From positions 151,118 to 215,117 of the forward strand of contig JAFAZH010000025.1 of the NCBI GenBank assembly GCA_019239895.1: a DNA stretch of 64,000 bases, in the 5' to 3' direction. Numbering within the stretch: position 1 is the stretch's first letter; every line of letters starts with the position of its first letter. A program made the position numbers and the translations under genes. This document shows, piece after piece, positions 43,065-51,900 of the stretch. The notes beneath the pieces are model-generated. The model was not told where the DNA came from. It saw only the letters and a program-made list of their open reading frames with translations, and did no database searches. Origin of the DNA: Abditibacteriaceae bacterium. Lineage in GTDB: Bacteria; Armatimonadota; Abditibacteriia; Abditibacteriales; Abditibacteriaceae.

Positions 43065-43964
43065 TCAGGCACGCTGCAACTCTTTCCACAAGCCACGATA
43101 GCACTTGAGAAATGTCACGCCGGAATCGGGGGCGATTGGTGTGGCGACTTCACACAAAGTGAAGCGGTCGTAGCCAGTGGCGTTAAACAGGCTGAATAAC
43201 TCTCGGTAAGGATAATTGCCCCAGAGGTCGTTGATATGGCAGGAGCGGATATGCGGGCGCAATAGCTCAAAGGCGGCGCGGACGCTGCCGTTTTCAACAT
43301 CCGTATTGTTTGAGTTCCAGCACGCGCCAACATTGGGATGACCACACAGTTCCATAATGCGCTGGATGTGCGCTGGTTTCTGCGTTTCCGGGCCATGCAC
43401 TTCGAGCCAGATTTCCACGTTGTGCTCTTGCCCAAACTGTCCGCAAGTGCGCAGGGCCGTGGCGATTTGTTCCAAGGTTTTGTCTACGGGTATATCCTTG
43501 CGCAATCCATTAGGACGCACCTTCACGCCACGCGCGCCCACATCCTGGGCCAATTGCACAAAGGACTTGCACTCATCTATGTTCTTTTGCACCACGGCTG
43601 TATCGGGCGAGTGAAATTCACAGGTCGAACCCAAACCCCAGAGCGTAACTCCCGCATCAGCAAACTGCTTTTTAACTTCCTGGCGGCGTTGGGCCGATAA
43701 GCTCGGTTCAATGCCATGCGCGTGCTGCGTGCGGGCTTCAAAACCCTCAATGCCTGCGGCAGAACAGTTTTTGAGGATAGTGGGCAAGTCCCAGTTCTGC
43801 GCCACGTTATAGCTGATGAGTCCCAGTTTCATAGCGGATTTCTTCTCCGGTTCGATTCTCTTATTAGGGGTGTTTTGGGTGCGGCCAACTTCAGGGAGTG
43901 CCGCCGCTAACGCCAGGGCTGCGCCGGATGCAATAACTTCACGTCGTTTCAATTTACGTGTCAT
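43065..43964 (-). CDS. Sugar phosphate isomerase/epimerase-type TIM barrel, Tat-like signal
   Basis: A 299-residue protein of the xylose-isomerase-like TIM-barrel superfamily. The N-terminus KRREVIASGAALALAAALP has a twin-arginine pattern, then the barrel starts MKLGLISYNVAQNWDLPTILKNC. Metal-binding acidic and histidine residues are visible in EIWLEVHGPE, and WNSNNTDV and SCHINDLWG follow. It ends in a Tyr/Trp-rich segment. Family members isomerise or epimerise sugars and inositols. It shares a strand and orientation with the MFS transporter, the PmoA-like protein and the oxidoreductase upstream, so a periplasmic step in their pathway is likely. Confidence 0.8.
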   Translation of the reverse strand: MTRKLKRREVIASGAALALAAALPEVGRTQNTPNKRIEPEKKSAMKLGLISYNVAQNWDLPTILKNCSAAGIEGFEARTQHAHGIEPSLSAQRRQEVKKQFADAGVTLWGLGSTCEFHSPDTAVVQKNIDECKSFVQLAQDVGARGVKVRPNGLRKDIPVDKTLEQIATALRTCGQFGQEHNVEIWLEVHGPETQKPAHIQRIMELCGHPNVGACWNSNNTDVENGSVRAAFELLRPHIRSCHINDLWGNYPYRELFSLFNATGYDRFTLCEVATPIAPDSGVTFLKCYRGLWKELQRA

Positions 43965-43990
43965 ATTTTCCCGTCCGGTAATATATAATA

Positions 43991-44022
43991 TCAGACTTAA
44001 ACCTGCTGCTTGAGCGGCGGGT
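43991..44022 (-). repeat. Solo hairpin related to the multi-hairpin element
   Basis: CCTGCTGCT-TG-AGCGGCGGG, preceded by GACTTA, matches a single arm of the palindromic family (the arm of copy A reads CCCGCCGCT...AGC-GCGGG with GACTTA outside). Two T-G pairs keep the stem. It looks like a decayed or solitary half copy between the isomerase and the MFS gene. Confidence 0.6.
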
Positions 44023-44027
44023 AGTAT

Positions 44028-45386
44028 TTACTCTGGCAATGGCTTACCCCTGGTTTCGGGGGCTAAGGCCAAACCAATGAACCCGGCGATATAAATAAAA
44101 GAGACAATGGCGGCAGCCGTGCGCATCCCTGCCGCCGGATCGCTGGGCACATCGAAATTCTTGGCCAACTGGCCCAGCGCGAGGGGTGCCGCGGCCGCGA
44201 GAATACGCGCGCAATTATAGCAAAAGCCAGTGCCAGTGGAACGCAACCGGGTCGGGAATAACTCTGGAAAATAGATGCTATACGCCGCAAAAGGCGCGAG
44301 GGTGCAAAAGCCCAGCACTGGTGCCCACAGCAAAGCACTTTGCTGATCGGTCACGAAATGGAAGAAACCCTGAATCGAGCCAAAAGCCAGCACAAAGACG
44401 AATGCCAGAGCCGGGCGGCGACCTATGCGCTCGCTCAAGATGGTGTAGAAGAACATGCCGAACAAAGCTCCCACTTGCTGCACGAGGAAAACATAGCTTT
44501 TAGCACGGGCTATCTCCGGGTCGGTCAGGTGCTGCGCTTTTAAAACACTGGCCATAAAATCCGGCGACCAAAAACCCACACCCCACAATCCTCCCACACC
44601 CGCCATAGCTAACAGGGTGCCAGCAATAGTGTTGCGGCGCAGTACAGGATCGCGGAATAAACCGGCGATGGTGCCCATTTCGATGTCGCTGGCTTTGGCT
44701 TTGGCCTTGGCATCCACCCATTTCTGCGGCTCCTCAATGCGCCGCATAATGAAATAGACCAGGACAGCAGGCAATGCTCCTACAGCAAAGGCCCAGCGCC
44801 AGCTATTGGCCACATTACTCAGGCCCAGCGTCACCAAGGCCGCCATGATATTGCCGACCGCGGACAGTGCCTGCAACGAGCCTAGAGCCATCGCGCGGGA
44901 GCGACTGGGAAACACTTCAGCCACGAGAGATGCACCTGCCGCGAACTCACCACCCACCCCCAGGGCTGTCATAAAGCGGCAGAATCCGTAGGTCAGGGGC
45001 GTATGCGTCAGGCCAGTCAAACCAGTAAAAGCGGCATAGGTGATGATAGTTAGCGCCATCGTTTTGGTCCGCCCCAACTTATCGCCGATCATGCCGAATA
45101 GGAAACCGCCAGCCGCCCAACCCAGCAAGAAGATCGCCGTGACTTGGCCGCCCAACGCCTTGGCCGCTGCCTCCACCTCGCTGGCGGGTAAGGAACTATG
45201 CAGAATGTCTTTAAGCGATGGCAGACGCACCAGGTTGAAGATGTTCTGATCCATTGTGTCGAACATCCAACCCAGTGCCGCGACCACCAACACCATCCAG
45301 GCATAAGAGCTAATGCCCTGATACCAACGCAAGTGGCTGCCCTCTTCCCCGTCAACGACAGATGCCGCATTCATACCATCGGCCAT
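44028..45386 (-). CDS. MFS transporter, sugar/organic-acid type
   Basis: A 452-residue inner-membrane protein with 12 predicted helices. The loop 2-3 motif GMIGDKLGRTKTM and the helix-4 motif RFMTALGVGGEFAAG are the MFS signatures, and a second DRxGR-like motif (SERIGRRPAL) lies in the second half. The N-terminus is cytoplasmic and the protein starts with an ATG after AAAGGGGAA. It probably imports the sugar or sugar acid handled by the neighbouring PmoA-like, isomerase and oxidoreductase proteins. The substrate is not fixed by the sequence. Confidence 0.88.
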   Translation of the reverse strand: MADGMNAASVVDGEEGSHLRWYQGISSYAWMVLVVAALGWMFDTMDQNIFNLVRLPSLKDILHSSLPASEVEAAAKALGGQVTAIFLLGWAAGGFLFGMIGDKLGRTKTMALTIITYAAFTGLTGLTHTPLTYGFCRFMTALGVGGEFAAGASLVAEVFPSRSRAMALGSLQALSAVGNIMAALVTLGLSNVANSWRWAFAVGALPAVLVYFIMRRIEEPQKWVDAKAKAKASDIEMGTIAGLFRDPVLRRNTIAGTLLAMAGVGGLWGVGFWSPDFMASVLKAQHLTDPEIARAKSYVFLVQQVGALFGMFFYTILSERIGRRPALAFVFVLAFGSIQGFFHFVTDQQSALLWAPVLGFCTLAPFAAYSIYFPELFPTRLRSTGTGFCYNCARILAAAAPLALGQLAKNFDVPSDPAAGMRTAAAIVSFIYIAGFIGLALAPETRGKPLPE

Positions 45387-45421
45387 TCAGTTTTCCCCTT
45401 TAGTAGTTTGTTGGTTATGGA

Positions 45422-45570
45422 GACCCGTCCCTGAAGGAGCGGGCGGAAAGTATAAGACCCGTGAACGGGCCTCCTCCGTCTCCTGATTGGCACGCATTGT
45501 TCTCCCGATAGGCGGCTCCAGCCCGGTTCACCGGGCTTTATAACTCAGCCCGCTCCTTCAGGGGCGGGTC
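45422..45570 (+). repeat. Multi-hairpin palindromic element, copy C (inverted)
   Basis: Arms at 45422-45444 and 45548-45570 are reverse complements with one mismatch. Between them are hairpins ACCCGTGAACGGGC (~45457-45470) and GCCCGGTTCACCGGGC (~45521-45536). Read on the minus strand, the order and the AGCCCGGTGAACCGGGCT hairpin match copy A, so this copy is inverted. It is longer because of extra sequence between the inner hairpins. It fills the gap between the MFS and PmoA-like genes. Confidence 0.88.
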
Positions 45571-45591
45571 GCCACAACATGATTTCTTGCC

Positions 45592-46827
45592 TTATTTCCC
45601 ACTTTTAAAACTCACCATTGGTGGTGCAGCAAAATCATTCCAGACTTCAGCAACGTGCGCTTCTTGTGTCGTGCCTTTGTGGAAGAGTAAGCGATAATGG
45701 AAGGTAAGCGTCTGGCCTTCTGGCAGAGTATAGTTGCCCGCGCCAGGAGCATTCTTCTTATCAAAATCATGCAAGCCAAACGGATTCGCTGCGAATAAGC
45801 CATAATCCCGCACATGCCAGGGCGTGGGATGGCGCAGGTTCTTCGGGTCATCAAAAATCGCTACGCCCACTGTCTGGCCCTCGACCGAGCCGTAATAGTC
45901 GCACCAGTTTGCAGGCTTGCCCCAGGCCGCCGCATCCTGAATACCTTCAGAGTTAAGGATATGGCCTTCGGCGGTCTTGCCCTTTTCCACCGCGACGCGC
46001 ATGGAGTCGGCGACCCTTAAACCTAAGACACCATCTTTATTGTCACCCCATGCCAGCGGCCCTCCGACGGCCTTGACGGTTACGGTAAAATCCAGCAAAT
46101 AACCATCGGTGACATTATAAACACGCACCTCACGCGCATCTTCAGCGATCTTCTTACCGTCGGGCGTAATCCAATCGGTTTTCGTCCGCATTAAGCCATA
46201 AACCGGGCCGCTTTGAATGGTTTCATAGCCGGTGTGAACTGTTTTGCCTGTACCTTTAGCTTCTGTCCAGAAGTCCACGCCATTGACGCTGCTATGGGTA
46301 AACCACAGGCCGCGATGGTGGGGGTGGTCGTGTGTTTCGTCGCCAACTTTCTCCACTGGCCAATGGCGCACCATCTGTGAGCCAGTAGGGGCATTGACGG
46401 GGTAAAAATAGGGTTTATTAGGCCCGGTGGTCGTGTCGTAGCGCGTGAACAATTTGCCGTTGATAAAGAAGTCCACATTCTCACCATTGCGCTTGAGTTC
46501 TACCCCGGTGCCCGGTTTAGGCTTTGTTATCGGTAAAAGGTAATAGGTGCGGGTCTCACCCTTTTTAAGATCATGCACCATCCAGGTGAGACGGGATTTA
46601 GCCGGATCATTGGCCGGTTCACTCTGGCAGGGCGTGACCTCGCCTGGCGTAGTAGTGGTTTGCAAAGGGGAAACGTCAACCGAAACAGGCACCTCATGCA
46701 GATCATGATCGGGGGCGCTGACCGTAACGGCAATAGCTTTGGTATTGGCACAAAGGCCGCGATGAATGAGCAGGCATAAGCTCAGAGCCAGGAGCAGGTT
46801 ATAACGATTAAAATAGCGGAGCGACAT
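45592..46827 (-). CDS. Secreted PmoA-family (DUF6807) protein
   Basis: A 411-residue exported protein (signal peptide LLLALSLCLLIHRGLCA) with the DHPHHRGLWFTHSSVNGVDFW segment characteristic of PmoA/DUF6807 proteins. A conserved ADSMRVAVEKGK region and the late YGLFAANPFGLHDFD segment follow. The family is unrelated to methane monooxygenase despite the name; members accompany Gfo/Idh/MocA proteins and sugar isomerases in sugar catabolism. A histidine cluster suggests metal or substrate binding. It lies between the MFS transporter and the exported oxidoreductase. Confidence 0.85.
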   Translation of the reverse strand: MSLRYFNRYNLLLALSLCLLIHRGLCANTKAIAVTVSAPDHDLHEVPVSVDVSPLQTTTTPGEVTPCQSEPANDPAKSRLTWMVHDLKKGETRTYYLLPITKPKPGTGVELKRNGENVDFFINGKLFTRYDTTTGPNKPYFYPVNAPTGSQMVRHWPVEKVGDETHDHPHHRGLWFTHSSVNGVDFWTEAKGTGKTVHTGYETIQSGPVYGLMRTKTDWITPDGKKIAEDAREVRVYNVTDGYLLDFTVTVKAVGGPLAWGDNKDGVLGLRVADSMRVAVEKGKTAEGHILNSEGIQDAAAWGKPANWCDYYGSVEGQTVGVAIFDDPKNLRHPTPWHVRDYGLFAANPFGLHDFDKKNAPGAGNYTLPEGQTLTFHYRLLFHKGTTQEAHVAEVWNDFAAPPMVSFKSGK

Positions 46828-46882
46828 TATCTTCCTCTTACTTATGTGACAATTGTTATGAAGCCTGACGAAATGCTAACAG

Positions 46883-47023
46883 GAGTGTCATTCCGAGCGC
46901 AGCGTAGCGAAGTCGAGGAATCTTAGAGCTTGAAAGACAATAAATGGAATTACTTCTATTAAGAACAGCAAGATTTCTCGACTGCACTCCACTTCGTTCC
47001 GTTTCGCTCGAAATGACAGACTC
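46883..47023. repeat. MITE-like palindrome (GTCATTCCGAGCG type)
   Basis: A 141-base imperfect inverted repeat. The left end GAGTGTCATTCCGAGCG is mirrored by the right end CGCTCGAAATGACAGACTC, with GAGGAATCTT inside one arm and AAGATTTCTC in the other. The centre is AT-rich and noncoding. This class is widespread in bacterial genomes as non-autonomous elements. It lies between the PmoA-like and oxidoreductase genes. Confidence 0.8.
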
Positions 47024-47075
47024 TAAATGCATTAGCTTCTTTAAGTGGCTTCATCAACATAGAACTCTATTGTGA

Positions 47076-48539
47076 TTACAACTTTTCAGGCACAACAAAG
47101 GGTGCGCGATATTTACGAGTCAATAAGGCGTTGGCCTCCTGGTCGTTGCCAAAGTTCCAGTTTTGCGCATTAATTTTCAAAGCACGGCCCAGGCGGTAGG
47201 TTTCCCGTTCCAATTTCACCCCATTATCAGATAAGTGCTGCTCAAAGCGGTCAAAGGTTTCCGCTGCATCCTTACTGCTGCCAAAGTGATTGGTTTTATC
47301 GCTGAGGGGCACCGGGCTGCCCAGGCGATAGGAAATATTACCTAAGTGACATAACGCACTAGAACGTGCCCCTTCTGCCACCGGCGCGTGTAGATCCGAG
47401 GTTTTGCGGCTGCGGATGGCATCCAGGTAGTTGCGGAAATGGTCACCGCTACCCCTAAATTCCTGCACCACCTTGCCATCGTTATCAAAGGCAGCGGCTT
47501 TGCCATAATCGCCAGTGAAAGCGACATAGCCATGCTCACCATAAACGATGTCGCCAATCTTGACGCCCTTAAGGGCATCGGTTTTTAGCCCGCGCACTTC
47601 AAAGATGAGTTGCGCATCGCCGTAATCAAAGAGCGTCAATTCGGTATTGGGCGTTTCGCCCTGATCCACATAACCAAAGCGTCCCCCCAAGCTCACTACG
47701 CTGTTGGGCAGTTCTGTTTTATTGAGTGCCCAGCGTGCAATATCCATCTGGTGAATGCCCTGGTTGCCTAAGTCACCCGCGCCATAGTCCCAGAACCAGT
47801 GCCAGTTATAGTGAAAGCGATTCGGATTAAACGGACGCTCTGGCGCTGGCCCCAGCCAGATATTGTAATCTACGCCAGCGGGCACCGGGCCATCGGGTTG
47901 AATGCCAATGGAGCCACGCGGCTTGTAACACAAGCCACGCGCCAGGTACACCTTGCCGATTTTCCCGGCGTGAATGTAAGCCACCGCTTCTTGCACCGCT
48001 TTATGGGATCGGCTCTGCGTTCCGGCCTGGCAAATGCGACTAAGCTTTTGCGGAGCTTCAATCATGCGTTGGGCTTCAAAGAGGTTATGGCAGACCGGCT
48101 TTTCGACATAGACATCTTTACCCGCCTGCATCGCCCAGATCGCGGCTAAGGAATGCCAGTGAATGGGGAGCGCCATCGAAACGGCGTCCACTTCTTTGTC
48201 TTCATATAACTGGCGCAGGTCTTGATAGATGCGTGGGGCCTTACCGCTCTTCTTCTCAATCACTTTGGCGGCATTGGCCGTAACGTGCTGATCAATATCG
48301 CAGATAGCCACTACCGTCGCATCTTTTTGTCCTAAGTAGCCATCAAGATGGGCCATGCCCCGGCCATGCATACCAATCTGTGCCAGTCGGATGCGGTCGT
48401 TCGGCCCTACCGTTCTCGTAGTATTAGGGGTCTTTGGCTCCTGCGCTAAAGCACTGCCGATGCCATCGGTGCCAACTAAGGCTGCTGTGGCAACCAGCAG
48501 CGAATCTTCCAGGAACCGCCGTCGCGTCACTTTGACCAT
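47076..48539 (-). CDS. Exported Gfo/Idh/MocA-family oxidoreductase (Tat-like)
   Basis: A ~487-residue dehydrogenase with a twin-arginine-type start, VKVTRRRFLEDSLLVATAALVG. The Rossmann segment is RIRLAQIGMHGRGMAHLDGYL, the catalytic motif VYVEKPVCHN (~140), and the active-site segment WDYGAGDLGNQGIHQMDIARW. Such exported members resemble GH109-like and 3-keto-sugar enzymes that carry their cofactor through the Tat route. The ATG at 48539 has AAGGAGAT upstream and replaces a start 20 codons earlier. It is first in the leftward sugar cluster, whose promoter probably lies in 48540-48702. Confidence 0.88.
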   Translation of the reverse strand: MVKVTRRRFLEDSLLVATAALVGTDGIGSALAQEPKTPNTTRTVGPNDRIRLAQIGMHGRGMAHLDGYLGQKDATVVAICDIDQHVTANAAKVIEKKSGKAPRIYQDLRQLYEDKEVDAVSMALPIHWHSLAAIWAMQAGKDVYVEKPVCHNLFEAQRMIEAPQKLSRICQAGTQSRSHKAVQEAVAYIHAGKIGKVYLARGLCYKPRGSIGIQPDGPVPAGVDYNIWLGPAPERPFNPNRFHYNWHWFWDYGAGDLGNQGIHQMDIARWALNKTELPNSVVSLGGRFGYVDQGETPNTELTLFDYGDAQLIFEVRGLKTDALKGVKIGDIVYGEHGYVAFTGDYGKAAAFDNDGKVVQEFRGSGDHFRNYLDAIRSRKTSDLHAPVAEGARSSALCHLGNISYRLGSPVPLSDKTNHFGSSKDAAETFDRFEQHLSDNGVKLERETYRLGRALKINAQNWNFGNDQEANALLTRKYRAPFVVPEKL

Positions 48540-48702
48540 GAAGCTATCTCCTTGCCTTTCCTGTTGAGTAGAGTGGGATACAGTAAGAGTAACCCACAAC
48601 GCGCCTCTCGTAAAGCTAACGCGTTAAGTGGAAATGAAGTAAGCGCGGTTAACGTGGTTTTTACAGGTAGCGCATGATGCACAGAATCAGGAGTTACGCT
48701 GC

Positions 48703-48818
48703 ACCCGCCCGTAAACGAGCGGGCTGAGGGAGAGAAGCCCGGTCAACCGGGCTACCGTATGCGCTATTAGCCCCGTTCAGGGGGCTTGAAGGTTCAGCCC
48801 GCTGCTTCAGCGGCGGGT
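48703..48818 (+). repeat. Multi-hairpin palindromic element, copy B
   Basis: The element runs from the arm at 48703-48727 to the arm at 48794-48818, with inner hairpins AGCCCGGTCAACCGGGCT and AGCCCCGTTCAGGGGGCT. The left arm hairpin reads CCCGC-CGT-AA-ACG-GCGGG where copy A has GCT...GC, a paired change that keeps the stem. It lies in the 447-bp gap between the oxidoreductase and the giant surface-protein gene; no other feature is seen in that gap. Confidence 0.9.
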
Positions 48819-48986
48819 CTAAGTCAGTCCTAAGAATAATAATTGGTTTATAATCTGGGCACGCTACAAAATCTAACCTATACTGTGGCGCATTACCTAT
48901 CAGTATTGACAATAATAGCCTAAAGTGACAAAACGTTGCAGTATCAAATATTAATTGATCCTAGCTGATGAAAATGAACAGGGTTT

Positions 48987-51900
48987 ATGCCTGTGAAAGT
49001 AAATATTATCTCCATGCGAACCCATAATACAGCCCCCATTATTGCCTTGGCTCTGGTGGCCCTACTGCTGTTAGCCAGCTTTTTTGGCGCACTGCTGCGG
49101 CCAGCAAATTTCTATGGGGCAGATCACCCTATCGGAGTCGCTTCCCTTGTCACCCAGCCGCCCAAAACCGCACGACTGGCCTCATTCGTTCCGGCAGCAG
49201 TAGCGCCAGGTAAGCGACTTCAACCAGGTTATGGCAACCTGCCCCTGAATTTCGAGATGAACCAGGGACAGGCAGCGCACCCCGTCAAGTTCATGGCGCG
49301 GGGTAATGGTTATGGCCTGTTCCTGACTCCCACGGAGGCCGTGTTAAGCCTGCACCGCAATGCCTCAGGAAAAGCCCGACGACCTTCACCCATAGCCGCA
49401 TCAAGTTCTGCGATTTTACGAATGCAACTGGTGCAGGCTAACGCGCACTCCCAAGTGCAAGGCGTGGATAGATTGCCGGGCATCAGCAACTACCTAATGG
49501 GGCGCGATCCCAAACAGTGGCGCACTAACGTGGCACATTATGCTCGCGTGCGCTATGCCGACGTTTATCCTGGTGTAGACCTGGTTTATTACGGCAATCA
49601 GCGCCAACTCGAATACGATTTTGTGGTCGCTCCGGGCGCTGACCCGGCGGCTATCAAGTTGGCCTATCAAGGCACTCAAGCCGCCCACATCAATCAACAG
49701 GGCGATTTAGTCTTAGAAACCGGCAGCGGCGCAGTGGTGCATCATGCGCCAGTTGTCTATCAAAAAATCAACGGCCAACGATATAATATTCCAAGCCACT
49801 ACATAATCCGCAATCCACAATCCGCAATCCGCAATGTAGAAGTTGGTTTCCAGTTAGCCACTTATGACAAAACGCAGCCAGTGATTATTGACCCGGTTTT
49901 GAGTTACTCCACCTATTTGGGCGGCAATCTCGCGGATCAGGCCAATGCCATTGCGGTGGATGGGGCTGGTAATGCCTACATTACAGGCCAGACAGACTCC
50001 AGTAACTTCCCTACAGCTAATAGCACCCAAACCTTCGGTGGTGGCACGGATGTCTTTGTCACCAAGCTGAGTAGTACCGGGGCTTTGGTTTACTCGACAT
50101 TTTTGGGTGGCAGTGGTTCGGATATTGGCAGCGCCATCGCGGTAGATAGTGCGGGCAATGCCTACATCACCGGGCAGACGAAATCTTCCGATTTTCCCCT
50201 GGCAAATGCCTACCAATCGCTCTTCGGTGGGGGCACCGATGCGTTTGTCACTAAGCTTAACGCCAGCGGTTCAGCCCCGGTTTATTCGACTTATTTAGGC
50301 GGCCTGAGCAATGATGTTGGCAGTGGCATTGCCGTAGATAGTTCCGGCAGTGCCTACGTTACTGGCACCACCAATTCAGCCAATTTCCCGCTCAATCTTT
50401 CTTTAAGCCTCCTCCTTTTCGGCGGTAACGATGCCTTTGTGACCAAATTCAATCCGGCGGGCACAGCATTAACCTACTCCACTTTCTTCGGCGGCTCACG
50501 CAATGATAGTGGCAACGGCATCGCAGTGGATGCAAGCGGCAATGCCTATATTGTGGGGACGACTAATTCCACCGATCTGACGACGAACACTTCCGCCAAT
50601 TTCCGTTCTCTGTCTGGTGGCACAGATGCTTTTGTGGCCAAGTTTGATTCAAGTGCCGCTGTTGTTTATTCTCTGTATCTGGGGGGCACTGGCAATGAGA
50701 ATGGCAATGGCATTACTGTAGATGGAGGCAGTAACGCCTATGTGACAGGAGATACAAATTCAACGAATTTCCCGACTAAAAATCCTCTGCAAGCCAGCAA
50801 TGCCGGTGGCACGGATGCTTTCATCGCAGAAATAAATAGCACTGGCTCCAATCTGAACGCCTCCACCTATTTTGGCGGCTCCAAGAATGATACCGCTAAT
50901 GCTATTGCCCTGGACAGTGCAGGAGACGTGACGGTGGCGGGGCAAACGAATTCCACGAATTTTCCCACCACGAATGCAGTTCAGGGAACTTATGGAGGCG
51001 ACCCTAATGACGCTTTTGTGTCTACGCTTGGGCCATCATTAGCGAGTGTGACAAGCTCAACTTATTTGGGCGACTCTGGCAATGACATCGCTAATGGGGT
51101 GGCTGCTGATAATGCGGGCAACTCTTATGTGGCGGGCCAGAGTGATTCCAGCAATTTTCCTACCCTCAATGCCATTCAGCCTTCGCATAGTAGCGGGGGC
51201 GGGCCAGATGCCTTTGTGACCAAGTTACTGCCACTGGACATAATTACCTTAACCATTACTCCTGCCACTTTCAGCGAAGCGGCTGGGGCCAATGCCGCGA
51301 CTGGCACGGTAACGCTCAGCAGCGCCCCGGCGTCGCCCGTCGTAGTGAGCCTGTCCAGTACCGATAGCACGCAGGCGACAGTGCCTGCCACTGTCACCGT
51401 GCCCGCAGGGACAACTTCGGTTACTTTCCCGGTGCGAGCGGTAGATAATGGTATTGTGGATGGCTCTAACGTTGTTGGATTTGGGGCGGCAGCTACTAAC
51501 TATACAGCGGGGTCTGCAACCGCCACCGTAACAGAAGCCGATGTGCCAACCCTCATGCTCTCCGTTACCCCCAGCAGTTTTAGTGAAGCAGCAGGAGCAG
51601 GAGCGGCTACAGGCACAGTATCACGCAATACTTCAACCGCTTCGGCTTTAACCGTTAACTTGTCCAGCAGTAATACGAACCAGGCGAATGTGCCAACCAC
51701 AGTCACAATTCCTGCTGACTCAGCCTCCACCACGTTCTCCATTGATGCGGTCAATAACAATATCGTCACCGGAACTAACACCGTCACTTTAACCGCCAGC
51801 ACTTCCGGCTTTACCTCTGGCACCACAACGGTCTCAGTGACGGAGGCTAATACGCCCACGCTGACGTTAGCGGTTACACCTACTACTATTAGTGAGACCG

